A model generated the notes under the pieces. It did not search any database and had not been told where the DNA came from. It saw only the letters and a program-made list of their open reading frames with translations. From CBDAUN01 sp965200645 (lineage in GTDB: Bacteria > Pseudomonadota > Gammaproteobacteria > Arenicellales > JAJDZL01): a stretch of DNA of 64,000 nucleotides. The stretch is from NCBI GenBank assembly GCA_965200645.1, contig CBDAUN010000001.1:62001-126000 (forward strand), given 5' to 3'. This document shows, in pieces, positions 10,090 to 17,608 of the stretch. Every line of letters begins with the position of its first letter. Position 1 is the stretch's first letter. Made by a program: the position numbers and the translations under genes.

Positions 10090-10349
10090 TGAACATAGAA
10101 AAGTTAAATGTTGAACCGGACAAGAGAATCATGACAAAAGTTTTAACCATTTTAGATGCCTACACTCTGCAAGACAGACTAGAAGCTAGACAAGAAGGTA
10201 GACAGGAAGGTAGACAGGAAGGTAGACAGGAGATTGCAGAGAGTTTACTTCGCGACAATTTAGACGATTCGTTTGTTGTCAAGCACAGTGGTTTGTCGCC
10301 GGATGATGTTTCCGAACTGCGGCATAAGTTGAACGGAGCTGGTTCGTAA
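10038..10349 (+). pseudogene. C-terminal remnant resembling an Rpn-family recombination-promoting nuclease
   Basis: The readable part from the ATG at 10089 gives about 86 residues: a segment with ILDAYTLQDRLEA, a run of four RQEG-type repeats, then IAESLLRDNLDDSFVVKHSGLSPDDVSELR. A Gly-Arg/Lys-Glu-rich repeat followed by a short helical 'SLL...GLS.D.V..L' tail is the usual C-terminus of PD-(D/E)XK Rpn proteins (PDDEXK_2), but the nuclease core is absent. It is probably a stump joined to the truncated ATPase. A genuine small gene starting at 10089 cannot be excluded. Confidence 0.45.
10188..10235 (+). repeat. 12-bp in-frame tandem repeat (RQEG-coding)
   Basis: Copies begin at 10188, 10200, 10212 and 10224: AGACAAGAAGGT, AGACAGGAAGGT twice, then a diverged AGACAGGAGATT. 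Each unit encodes Arg-Gln-Glu-Gly, so copy-number changes keep the frame. Repeats of this kind are typical near the C-terminus of Rpn proteins. Confidence 0.9.
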
Positions 10350-10633
10350 AGATCCAGAATGTCTCTGATTTGTTGTTTCTATTCTTTGAATAGTTAACTC
10401 GATATGATTGACGCAAGGCAAAGACATATTGCTTGACTTCCGACATTTTCACTTGTGAGTCATTGATTTAAAAGAACCACAGTTCGAAATGGGGCACTAC
10501 ATCGGAACTTCCGATGCCAGACAGAAAAAAGAAGATCTAACGACTCGGTGGAGATGATCGTCCTTTGGGGAGTGCAAAGGGGACGGTGTGCCAGTTCAAC
10601 CCTCAACACCGATAGATGCGTTTGGCTTCTGCT

Positions 10634-10679
10634 GTCGCCCGACTTGGCATGACCTATTGGTCAGAGGTTCCCGGGCGAC
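10634..10679. repeat. Nested inverted repeat
   Basis: GTCGCCCG (10634-10641) pairs perfectly with CGGGCGAC (10672-10679), and inside lies GACC-TATT-GGTC (10651-10662). The nested arrangement overlaps the end of the transposase-like fragment and could be part of a mobile-element end. No target-site duplication was identified. Confidence 0.6.
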
Positions 10680-10966
10680 GTAAGATACTCACGACACTCG
10701 CCCACATCTACTCGCAGTTTCTCAGATCTTTTAGCATGCCGGGCATATTCTTGCACACTGAACAGTTCTAGTTGCGGGGAACTGGTGTGTTGAATTTCAG
10801 CAAGAATCAGCTCGCCGAGTTGACGTAAAGGATCCAGTTCGGTTTGGCTTTTGACGATACCGACATGTCGGACAATCTTTTGTCGGACCAGATAACGGTG
10901 ACAGTCGGAGTTGTATTTGGCACGAATGAACCGGTGAAGAAAAAGAGGGGAATATATGCCCCATGA
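10661..10966 (-). pseudogene. Possible transposase N-terminal fragment
   Basis: The minus strand is open for 101 codons without an ATG start. The middle reads HRFIRAKYNSDCHRYLVRQK, then IVRHVGIVKSQTELDPL and RQLGELILAEIQ. This resembles the N-terminal segment of IS4/IS1634-type transposases, where 'R.K....YL.....V....V..LG.LD.L' precedes the catalytic core. The DDE core is not present. The resemblance is weak and only by eye. It fits the picture of an accessory patch broken up by insertion and deletion. Confidence 0.3.
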
Positions 10967-10994
10967 TTATATGGAGACACTACAAGGACAGTTT

Positions 10995-11022
10995 TACAAA
11001 ACCCGCATCATCGGGTTTTGTA
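10995..11022. terminator. Strong hairpin, terminator-like
   Basis: An 11-bp perfect stem, TACAAAACCCG / CGGGTTTTGTA, has a 6-base loop (CATCAT). Read on the plus strand, the inner ACCCG/CGGGT stem is followed by TTTTGT, as in an intrinsic terminator. It lies about 650 bp after the Rpn-like remnant, with no clear gene directly upstream. Confidence 0.5.
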
Positions 11023-11401
11023 ACCCATTGATTTCAAAGACTGAAAAAATCGAAGTTCGAAGACTTAAAATAAAATGTCGGAACTTAAGAATACTTAGCA
11101 GTACTGGCACAAACCCAGCACGCGCCGCACGTAGGACTGACGCTGGGTATACCGGAATGTCATCTAGAAAAAAAGCTATCCTTTCACCTCGTTCCAGACT
11201 AGCACAAATGAACGAGTTGCCCCACTGAACCGTCTGTTCAATGAGTTCCTGATAGATCAGACCCCGATGGTCCTGTGACTGCCAAGATTATGGGTATTGC
11301 TACTTTAGTTTTGCCATAACACCTGCGACAATTTGAGTAATCAGACTTGATCAAACCTATTTCAGCAACTCCCGCTGTTACGTTGCTGACAGGACTAGTA
11401 A

Positions 11402-12544
11402 TCATGCACTTGCATTCCTGTATTGATCATACTTAGCCATAAACAACGGTGCAACTTTTCGTAAGCGTCTGCTGTCCATTCGACCAGATCGGTTGAGATA
11501 GTCATGTCCAAAATCCAATGGTGCCAAGTTCATCTTGTCGCCAAACGTCTCATACCATTTTGCTGATGAGTTCGCAGCATCCACTATTTTCTTTGCGATA
11601 GGTTGACGGACCTCAGAGTAGTTGGCCAATGCTGTCTCTAAATCGCTTGATTGACTTAACGCTCCGACTAATGCAATAGCATCTTCCAGTGCAAGGCGGG
11701 TTCCCGACCCAACGGAAAAATGAGCTGTATGTGCAGCATCACCAACCAACGCAATATTTCCAGTAACCCACTTATTGCACCATATTCTTGGGAATTGACG
11801 CCAGTTCGACTTATTTGTAATCAAGGGTCTTCCTTCCAAGACTTCTGAAAAAACTTCTGCACACACACTAGCACTTTTATCCTCCCCCATATCATCAAAT
11901 TGATACGCTCTGAACACCTCGTCCCCACACTCTACAATAAATGTACTGAGATGAGGAGAGTAGCGGTAATGATGTGCGTTGAGTGGCCCCTTTTTGGTAT
12001 TGATAAAAGTCTGCGTTAGCGTCTCAAATCGTACCTCTGTCCCATACCAGGCAAAGTGATTGCAAGAGTAATCTACCGAAACCTCAAATTGGTCCGCATG
12101 AAATTGACGCACCAACGAGTTCAATCCATCGGCACCCACTATTAAGTCTGCCGATAATTCCTGTAATGACTGAACTACAGTTCCAAATCTAATGTTGACC
12201 CCTAAAGCCTCAGCTTCTTTTCGCAACATCTCAATTAATTCCAATCGCCCTATGGAAGCAAAGCCCACTCCATCTAAAGTAACCCTCCCTGCTGGATGAT
12301 TTAGCGTTATATTTTCCCAACGTTGCATATGTGGCATGATAAGGCGATGGATCGCCGGGTCGTCGTGCTTCAAAAAATCTAGTGCTCGGTCTGAAAATAC
12401 AACACCAAAACCAAAGGTTGCGCCTTTGGAGTTCTGTTCGGTCACTCTAATTGTTGCATCCGGTAATTTCCGTTTCAGTAATAATGCAACATAGAGCCCT
12501 GCAGGTCCCCCGCCGATAATTTCAACTCGCTTAAGATTTACCAT
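11402..12544 (-). CDS. FAD-dependent aromatic monooxygenase, VioD / salicylyl-CoA 5-hydroxylase-like
   Basis: This is a 380-residue group-A flavoprotein hydroxylase. The N-terminal Rossmann motif VEIIGGGPAGLYVALLLKR binds FAD, a short TFGFGVVFSDRALDFL segment follows, and the second FAD motif NIALVGDAAHTAHFSVGSG lies near residues 265-285. The 'FG.GVVFSD..L' segment is characteristic of the VioD and salicylyl/anthraniloyl-CoA hydroxylase branch, so the substrate is probably an aromatic or indolic compound, perhaps as a CoA thioester; the substrate itself is inference. The gene stands alone, with no partner catabolic genes beside it. The start is an ATG at 12544. Confidence 0.75.
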   Translation of the reverse strand: MVNLKRVEIIGGGPAGLYVALLLKRKLPDATIRVTEQNSKGATFGFGVVFSDRALDFLKHDDPAIHRLIMPHMQRWENITLNHPAGRVTLDGVGFASIGRLELIEMLRKEAEALGVNIRFGTVVQSLQELSADLIVGADGLNSLVRQFHADQFEVSVDYSCNHFAWYGTEVRFETLTQTFINTKKGPLNAHHYRYSPHLSTFIVECGDEVFRAYQFDDMGEDKSASVCAEVFSEVLEGRPLITNKSNWRQFPRIWCNKWVTGNIALVGDAAHTAHFSVGSGTRLALEDAIALVGALSQSSDLETALANYSEVRQPIAKKIVDAANSSAKWYETFGDKMNLAPLDFGHDYLNRSGRMDSRRLRKVAPLFMAKYDQYRNASA

Positions 12545-12623
12545 CGATTAAATCCATTGACTTTTCTATGATGTGAACTGACACCAAATTCGAATAATTA
12601 ACCAAACTTCCGCTTCAACAAAA

Positions 12624-12656
12624 AAGCCCGCCAGATAAAGCTAATCTGGCGGGCTT
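12624..12656 (-). terminator. Intrinsic terminator downstream of the amt unit
   Basis: A 13-bp perfect stem, AAGCCCGCCAGAT / ATCTGGCGGGCTT, closes a 7-base loop. On the minus strand it is followed by a T run (T6 then GTTG), making it a textbook terminator for the transcript carrying amt and the small membrane gene. The other strand also ends in CTTTTT, so it may work in both directions. Confidence 0.9.
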
Positions 12657-12692
12657 GTTCTTTTTGATCGAATTTTCGATCAGTTACTTACA

Positions 12693-12884
12693 CTAGTCTC
12701 CAGATCTAAATTTCTGGTCTTCTTCTCTCAACTTTGCATTTTCGCGCTTTAGTTGCACGACATGCCAAGCAATCCAGAAAACAAATCCAGCGATGGCTAG
12801 TACAGTTTCAGTCCCAACAAAGGGGTAGATTGGACCGATTTCTGCAATCGAACCAGCCCAGTCAGTAAATGATCCAGTGCTCAT
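12693..12884 (-). CDS. Small single-span membrane protein downstream of amt
   Basis: This encodes a 63-residue protein with one hydrophobic span (about residues 26-43, VLAIAGFVFWIAWHVVQ) followed by a charged C-terminal tail (LKRENAKLREEDQKF). The ATG has a very good GGAGGT ribosome binding site at ideal distance, which supports it being real. It lies 22 bp downstream of amt and ahead of a strong shared terminator, so the two genes are almost certainly one transcript. The position suggests an accessory or regulatory role with the ammonium channel, in the place where many bacteria carry glnK. No family is confidently recognised. Confidence 0.75.
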   Translation of the reverse strand: MSTGSFTDWAGSIAEIGPIYPFVGTETVLAIAGFVFWIAWHVVQLKRENAKLREEDQKFRSGD

Positions 12885-12906
12885 TTTAAATTACCTCCGA
12901 TGTTCG

Positions 12907-14265
12907 TTATCTGCCACTGGCGGCAGCTTCTGCTTCAGTAATTGCCTGTTCCTCAGCATCAATCATTTGCTGAGTTGCTGTATCCAGCCCTGCAATTTCT
13001 ACTGATTGCGGAATTCTCAATATTCCAAATGCGCTAAGAATCTTAGCGATGATAAATCCTGGTAGAAAACCAAGCACGCCAAACATAATGATCGCGCCGA
13101 TGATTTGACCAATCGGATTAATCGTTGCGTAACCTTCAAATGGTGAGGATGGGTAACCCCACAACATAAATCCGCACACTACCACACCAAAGAATCCTGC
13201 ATATCCATGTACAGCTACCGCACCGACTGCATCATCAACTTTGAATCTGCGTTCGACGAAGTAGTGCATCTTGTACATAAATACGACACCAACTGCTGCG
13301 ATAAACATCGCTTGAATGGGATGGTAAAGGTCATTACCCGCTGAGGCAGCGATAATGCCTGCTAGTCCCGATGAATATGTCCAGAAGGCATCACCCTTCG
13401 ATACCCAATAACCGGCAAGCAATCCACCAGCCAGTGACATGAGGAAATTGAAGGTAATGGCGCTGAGAGTCGTCGGTCCCAAATAAATGTTGGTTGCCGA
13501 GAAAAACACTCCGTCTCCATCTTGAATATCCCAAATTGGAATATTACAAGCTACGTAGAATCCCCAGAATCCTGTATAGATCATGAACAGTCCAATGGTC
13601 ACAAGCCATGGATTTCTGGGGTTGATGTTTCTTGGCGTTCCGTCCGCGGCAAACTTGCCGATTCTTGGACCAAGCACAACTAGAATACCAAGCGCAAATC
13701 CTCCTGCAATTGCGTGAATTACGCCTGATGCATACGCATCGTGATAGCCCAGTAGTTGCACCATCCAACCTTCTGCATGCCATCCCCAAGATGCATCTAT
13801 GATCCAGAACACCGAACCGATTGCAACTGCGAGAATCCAAAACGCACCAGATTGAATTCGTTCAATGACTGAACCGGAAACAATTGACGCGGCGGTCCAT
13901 GAAAACAGCAGGAATGCTGCCCAGAATACGCCATTGATCCTCTCCCAGCCGTCAGCACCAGCGCCCATATGAGCACCCATGAGTTGGCTGTTCACGGTGG
14001 CATGTGGTGCATCGACCAGACCACCGATGATACCGGGACCGTTTGGAAAGGCGAAATAGATCCACCACCCAAAGAAGAAAAACGTGATGGTGACTAACGG
14101 AATCAACATCGTGTTCTTCATCAGAGTGTGAATGTGGTTCTTCCGCCGAGAAGCTCCGACCTCATACATGCAAAATCCAACGTGAATCAAAAACATGAGT
14201 ACGACCGTGAGCCAGTAATAGAACTCGGTAAAAATTACAACGAGTGCTCCAAGTTGATCATCCAT
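12907..14265 (-). CDS. amt: Ammonium transporter
   Basis: This is a 452-residue Amt/MEP/Rh-family channel of about 11 membrane spans that moves ammonium into the cell. Both pore histidines of the twin-His motif are present: His184 in GVIHAIAGG and His353 in VAVHGYAGFF. The signature around the second one, DDAVGAVAVHGYAGF, is conserved. No cleavable signal peptide is obvious. The C-terminal tail is Glu/Ala-rich (IDAEEQAITEAEAAASG). The start is ATG at 14265. No PII gene (glnK) is adjacent; a 63-residue membrane protein follows instead. Ammonium uptake fits with the NtrBC-controlled glnA later in the window, but I could not find a convincing sigma-54 site upstream of this gene. Confidence 0.95.
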   Translation of the reverse strand: MDDQLGALVVIFTEFYYWLTVVLMFLIHVGFCMYEVGASRRKNHIHTLMKNTMLIPLVTITFFFFGWWIYFAFPNGPGIIGGLVDAPHATVNSQLMGAHMGAGADGWERINGVFWAAFLLFSWTAASIVSGSVIERIQSGAFWILAVAIGSVFWIIDASWGWHAEGWMVQLLGYHDAYASGVIHAIAGGFALGILVVLGPRIGKFAADGTPRNINPRNPWLVTIGLFMIYTGFWGFYVACNIPIWDIQDGDGVFFSATNIYLGPTTLSAITFNFLMSLAGGLLAGYWVSKGDAFWTYSSGLAGIIAASAGNDLYHPIQAMFIAAVGVVFMYKMHYFVERRFKVDDAVGAVAVHGYAGFFGVVVCGFMLWGYPSSPFEGYATINPIGQIIGAIIMFGVLGFLPGFIIAKILSAFGILRIPQSVEIAGLDTATQQMIDAEEQAITEAEAAASGR

Positions 14266-14759
14266 ACACTAACTCCACATTTTTTGTTGTTTGATGCCAC
14301 CTTGAAAAACAGCATCATGTTGCGCAAATCTTCTGAATTTAACCAGAATTTGCGTTGTACGGGGTTAAATTGTACCTTATTGCGTATTGATTTCCTAACT
14401 TGCGTGCCTTACTGACCGATTTATCAATCAATTAGGAGGTTAGTCGCAACACTACTGCGCATTCTGAAATACTGCTCACACACTAAAATGAGCTAATTGC
14501 GGCACTATTCTTAATCGACGCCGTTATCGATCAAAACGTTGCTGTACGTATGGCGAGACTTTGTCGGAGTCGCTGTGCTAAATTCTGACTTTATCGATGA
14601 CTTGTGTAAAAATGTAAATTTGTACTGGATTTTTAACTCAATCTGACGGCAAAGCAACTTGAAATTGTGGCGCACATACGAAACGTCACGTCGTCGCCTG
14701 TACAGAATTGTTGAGATTTTAATCTAGGAACTAATGAGGGGGGGGGGTGAAGCAAGTCT
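14266..14759. other. Intergenic region between amt and tRNA-Lys
   Basis: This 494-bp stretch must hold the amt promoter, since amt reads away from it. No sigma-54 (TGGCA-N7-GC) or NtrC site could be found by eye. A run of ten G residues sits at 14738-14747, just past the tRNA 3' end. No gene is supported on either strand. Confidence 0.6.
14738..14747 (+). repeat. Homopolymer G10
   Basis: Ten consecutive G residues lie 12 bp from the 3' end of the tRNA gene (they read as C10 in the tRNA direction). Homopolymers this long are rare in this window. The tract could be a slippage-prone site or a sequencing artefact. Confidence 0.85.
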
Positions 14760-14835
14760 TGGTGGGTCGTGCAGGAATCGAACCTGCGACCACCTGATTA
14801 AAAGTCAGATGCTCTACCGACTGAGCTAACGACCC
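14760..14835 (-). tRNA. tRNA-Lys (anticodon UUU)
   Basis: Read on the minus strand, the gene begins GGGTCGTTAGCTCAGTCGG and has all arms of a cloverleaf: acceptor GGGTCGT/ACGACCC, D arm AGCTCAGTCGGTAGAGCA, anticodon loop CTTTTAA in a CTGA/TCAG stem, and T arm GCAGGTTCGAATCCTGC. The anticodon TTT decodes lysine AAA/AAG. The 3' CCA is encoded (14762-14760). Flanking 7-mers AAGTCTT and AAGACTT can extend the precursor stem. Confidence 0.97.
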
Positions 14836-15691
14836 AACACTTCAAGACTTACCACAAGACTTCCATCAACAAGACAAGTCAACTGAAAAATTTGAAATGG
14901 AAACTTCAGAGAGTGGTTTTCTGGACTTGAAAACATTGTGAATTATACATTTACGAACAATTTAACATCACGCTTTATAGGGGATTAAAAAACAACGCTC
15001 TGGCAGCATTTGAAGCCAAGCAAGAGTAATTTGGAAGCACCTAGGAAGTTGCAGTATATACCGTCTCCGTATACAACAGAACCATTCCAGCACGCAACTA
15101 TTCACTCTAAAACGTAGCAACAGTTCCAACTGCGAACGTGACCTGCTGAGGGCTGGAATTTTGTTGCAAATGGCAGGATACACAACAAGGTAAGAAACCG
15201 ATAGTAACGCTTTTCAAAATACGTTCAACCCAGCTGAAGAGAGACATCACCCTGAAACAAGTCCGTGCAGATACATCAAGCGGCAACCTTGTCAACACGG
15301 ATAGCAAGCAGACAATGCCTAATCTGGACTTCAAAGGTTTAGTCTCGCGTATACCTGAACCCATACACATGCTGATCTTGCAATTGGATATAATTCAGTT
15401 AGTTACGATGGGCGTGAACGCAAGATTCAGATGGTGCCGAGATGTAGTGAAAGAGCGTTTCCATTTTCAAGGTGTAGAGTTGTCCAACGAGAAATGAGTT
15501 CCAAACTTTCGCATAACTTGGATGATGCATGAAGCAGTTCCATTCGCTGATGAAAACTCAAAGTATCATTGCGCTGCCCCATGAGGCAGTTTGTTTGTCC
15601 TCAGGCAAATGTACGTTACCCTGATCAATTCCTTGAGCGCGAGGCCACCCTTCGTAACTGAGATGCGCTTGCCTACCGGAGTCCACTGCAA
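14836..15691. other. Gene-free region upstream of the OLD/UvrD cassette
   Basis: This 856-bp stretch has only short unrecognisable frames on both strands. It contains the tRNA-Lys promoter near 14836-14900 and presumably the promoter of the nuclease-helicase pair. I see no direct repeat of the tRNA end and no integrase. Confidence 0.5.
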
Positions 15692-17608
15692 ATGTACATA
15701 ACCCGTATCGAGATCGAAAACTTCCGGTCCATTCGGAACATGGTATTAGACCTTAGCGACACAACGGTGTTGGTCGGTCCGAATAACGCCGGAAAGACAG
15801 CCATTCTGGATGCGCTGCGAATCGCGCTAACGCGACGCTGGGGTCAACGCGGCACCGGTTTCAGCGAGTATGACATCCATCTGGCTGATGATGAGGCTGA
15901 TCCCAAGGCTTCAAGCGGCGTACGCATCGAACTGAAGTCGGAGGAAAGGCACCCTGGCGAGTGGCCAACTGCTGTCGTCGAAGATCTCGGGGATATTGTA
16001 CAGTTGAACATTAATACCAATCGTAGATTCATTTCCCTGCGCACGCGTTGTGTGTGGAACACGGACACCGACAGCTTCGAACCGAGTTGGGAGTTTTTGA
16101 CCGCCAATCGCTCACCACTGGTGGGAGTTGGAGCCCGCCGGACCAACCTCGAACGATTCTGGCGTTATCTTCCCATGTTCTATCTAGGGGCGCTACGCGA
16201 TGTAGGCGATGAGTTTTCGTCGCGATCATCCCAATTCTGGATTCGGTTACTCAGAGAACTAAACATTCCACCAGAGCTTGAGTCCGAGGCATTGCAGGTC
16301 TTGGATTTACTCAATCGAAAACTTCTGAAAGCCGACCCACGCCTAGATAAGATCGCGAGTACATTGTCCGGCGCGACTAACATCGCAGCACGCGACCGAG
16401 AAGGCGGGCTCGACTTGCGGATGGTGCCACTCAAATCCTGGGATCTGCTGTCAAGAGCCGAGATCATCCTACGTAATGAACCTGATCTGCCGTGGCTCCC
16501 ACTCAACAAACAAGGTCAAGGCATCCAGAGTCTTTCGGTCATCTTCTTGTTCCAAGCGTTCGTCGACCATCTACTGGGTGAACTTTACGAACCAGGCAGC
16601 GAGCCGATATTAGCCTTGGAAGAACCGGAAGCGCATCTGCATCCACAGGCCGTTCGCACACTATGGACCCACATCAACGCATTGCCGGGTCAGAAGATTG
16701 TCACCAGCCACTCGCCTTTCTTCGTCCAGAATGTTCCGTTCCGGGACTTACGCCTCGTGCGCCTGACAGCGAACGGTACTGAAGTGCGGTCGCTACCGAC
16801 GAGTTTCTCCGTGTCATTTCCTCCCGTGGACGGCCTAAATTCCATGGTTTCTAACACAGTAAATCGCTTAACCTACGAACCTGCGTCAGAAACGCTAACG
16901 GTCTATGGAGATTTACAAGACGGCGACTATAAAGAGTTGCTCAAAAGCTGCTTTAAAGACGCGAGGCGTTCCGATCTTGAGTCGCGTCTTCTCGACCTGA
17001 GGAAACGTGCTTCCCTGTACGTTAGCGAAAAAGAACTGCGAAAACTGGAAACTCAAGCTCGACGCATGCGCGGGGAAATTTTCTTTGCAGAACGCTGGCT
17101 ACTTGTAGAGGGACCGACCGATTATCTGCTGGTGCAGGCCATCGCTCATGCTTTGGACTACGATTTCGACCGACATGGTGTAGCGGTGGTTGATGTCCAG
17201 AACAACGGCAATCCAGCCACCTTTGCCGCGCTAGCGAGAGCCTTGTCTATCCCTTGGCTTGCGGTGTTTGATGGCGACAAAGGAGGTGAGAAACTTATTA
17301 AGCAAATCAAGAAGCGAGGCTTTAATGAAGCAGAATTAAGGAAACGGTGCCGCCAACACTCAGATGGCGCCTTAGAAGCGCAACTTGTCGCAGATGGGTT
17401 GGGGTCAGAACTGCGCAAAGTGCTAACAACAATCGGGGTTAAGGATACACAGAACCTTAACGACGCAGAACTCGTTAAACTATTGAAAAGAGATAAGATT
17501 GCCTATGTCGAGGAATTAGCGACACAGATCAGGAATGACTTCAACTTGGCTATGCGAACTCCTGTAGCGTTTCGTGATGCGGTTAAGCAGTTAAGAGAAC
17601 TAACGTGA
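15692..17608 (+). CDS. gajA: OLD-family ATP-dependent nuclease, GajA-like (Gabija)
   Basis: This encodes a 638-residue protein with an ABC-type ATPase domain and a C-terminal TOPRIM nuclease domain. It starts MYITRIEIENFRSIRNM with Walker A GPNNAGKT near residues 29-36, and the Walker B/signature region is LALEEPEAHLHPQAVRTLW. The TOPRIM part has the catalytic Glu of WLLVEGPTDYLL (about residue 473) and the DxD of AVFDGDKGG (about 527-529). A downstream UvrD-like helicase overlapping its stop makes it a class 2 OLD protein, which is the Gabija arrangement; in Gabija, GajA nicks DNA when nucleotide pools fall during phage replication. It is a little longer than the type-example GajA (just under 600 residues). 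All catalytic residues are present, so it looks functional. Confidence 0.85.
   Translation: MYITRIEIENFRSIRNMVLDLSDTTVLVGPNNAGKTAILDALRIALTRRWGQRGTGFSEYDIHLADDEADPKASSGVRIELKSEERHPGEWPTAVVEDLGDIVQLNINTNRRFISLRTRCVWNTDTDSFEPSWEFLTANRSPLVGVGARRTNLERFWRYLPMFYLGALRDVGDEFSSRSSQFWIRLLRELNIPPELESEALQVLDLLNRKLLKADPRLDKIASTLSGATNIAARDREGGLDLRMVPLKSWDLLSRAEIILRNEPDLPWLPLNKQGQGIQSLSVIFLFQAFVDHLLGELYEPGSEPILALEEPEAHLHPQAVRTLWTHINALPGQKIVTSHSPFFVQNVPFRDLRLVRLTANGTEVRSLPTSFSVSFPPVDGLNSMVSNTVNRLTYEPASETLTVYGDLQDGDYKELLKSCFKDARRSDLESRLLDLRKRASLYVSEKELRKLETQARRMRGEIFFAERWLLVEGPTDYLLVQAIAHALDYDFDRHGVAVVDVQNNGNPATFAALARALSIPWLAVFDGDKGGEKLIKQIKKRGFNEAELRKRCRQHSDGALEAQLVADGLGSELRKVLTTIGVKDTQNLNDAELVKLLKRDKIAYVEELATQIRNDFNLAMRTPVAFRDAVKQLRELT

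Larger units (their letters stand above)
10350..11401. other. Accessory intergenic DNA with hairpins and a transposase-like scrap
   Basis: No convincing intact gene occurs here. A plus-strand frame at 10956-11228 has no recognisable domain and contains a strong hairpin, so I treat it as non-coding. The stretch holds a minus-strand transposase-like fragment (10661-10966) and two inverted repeats, listed separately. A 7-bp repeat ACCCAGC / GCTGGGT around 11117-11150 is also visible. Confidence 0.6.

Noticed and set aside
10956..11228. 90-codon plus-strand reading frame
   Set aside because: It has no recognisable domain, contains a perfect 11-bp hairpin and lies in degraded accessory DNA. A chance frame is more likely.
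14266..14759. Sigma-54 promoter for amt
   Set aside because: No TGGCA-N7-GC element or NtrC palindrome could be found on the minus strand, although one was expected.
15315..15497. Short frame upstream of gajA
   Set aside because: No ribosome binding site or family features; overlapping frames on the other strand are equally open.
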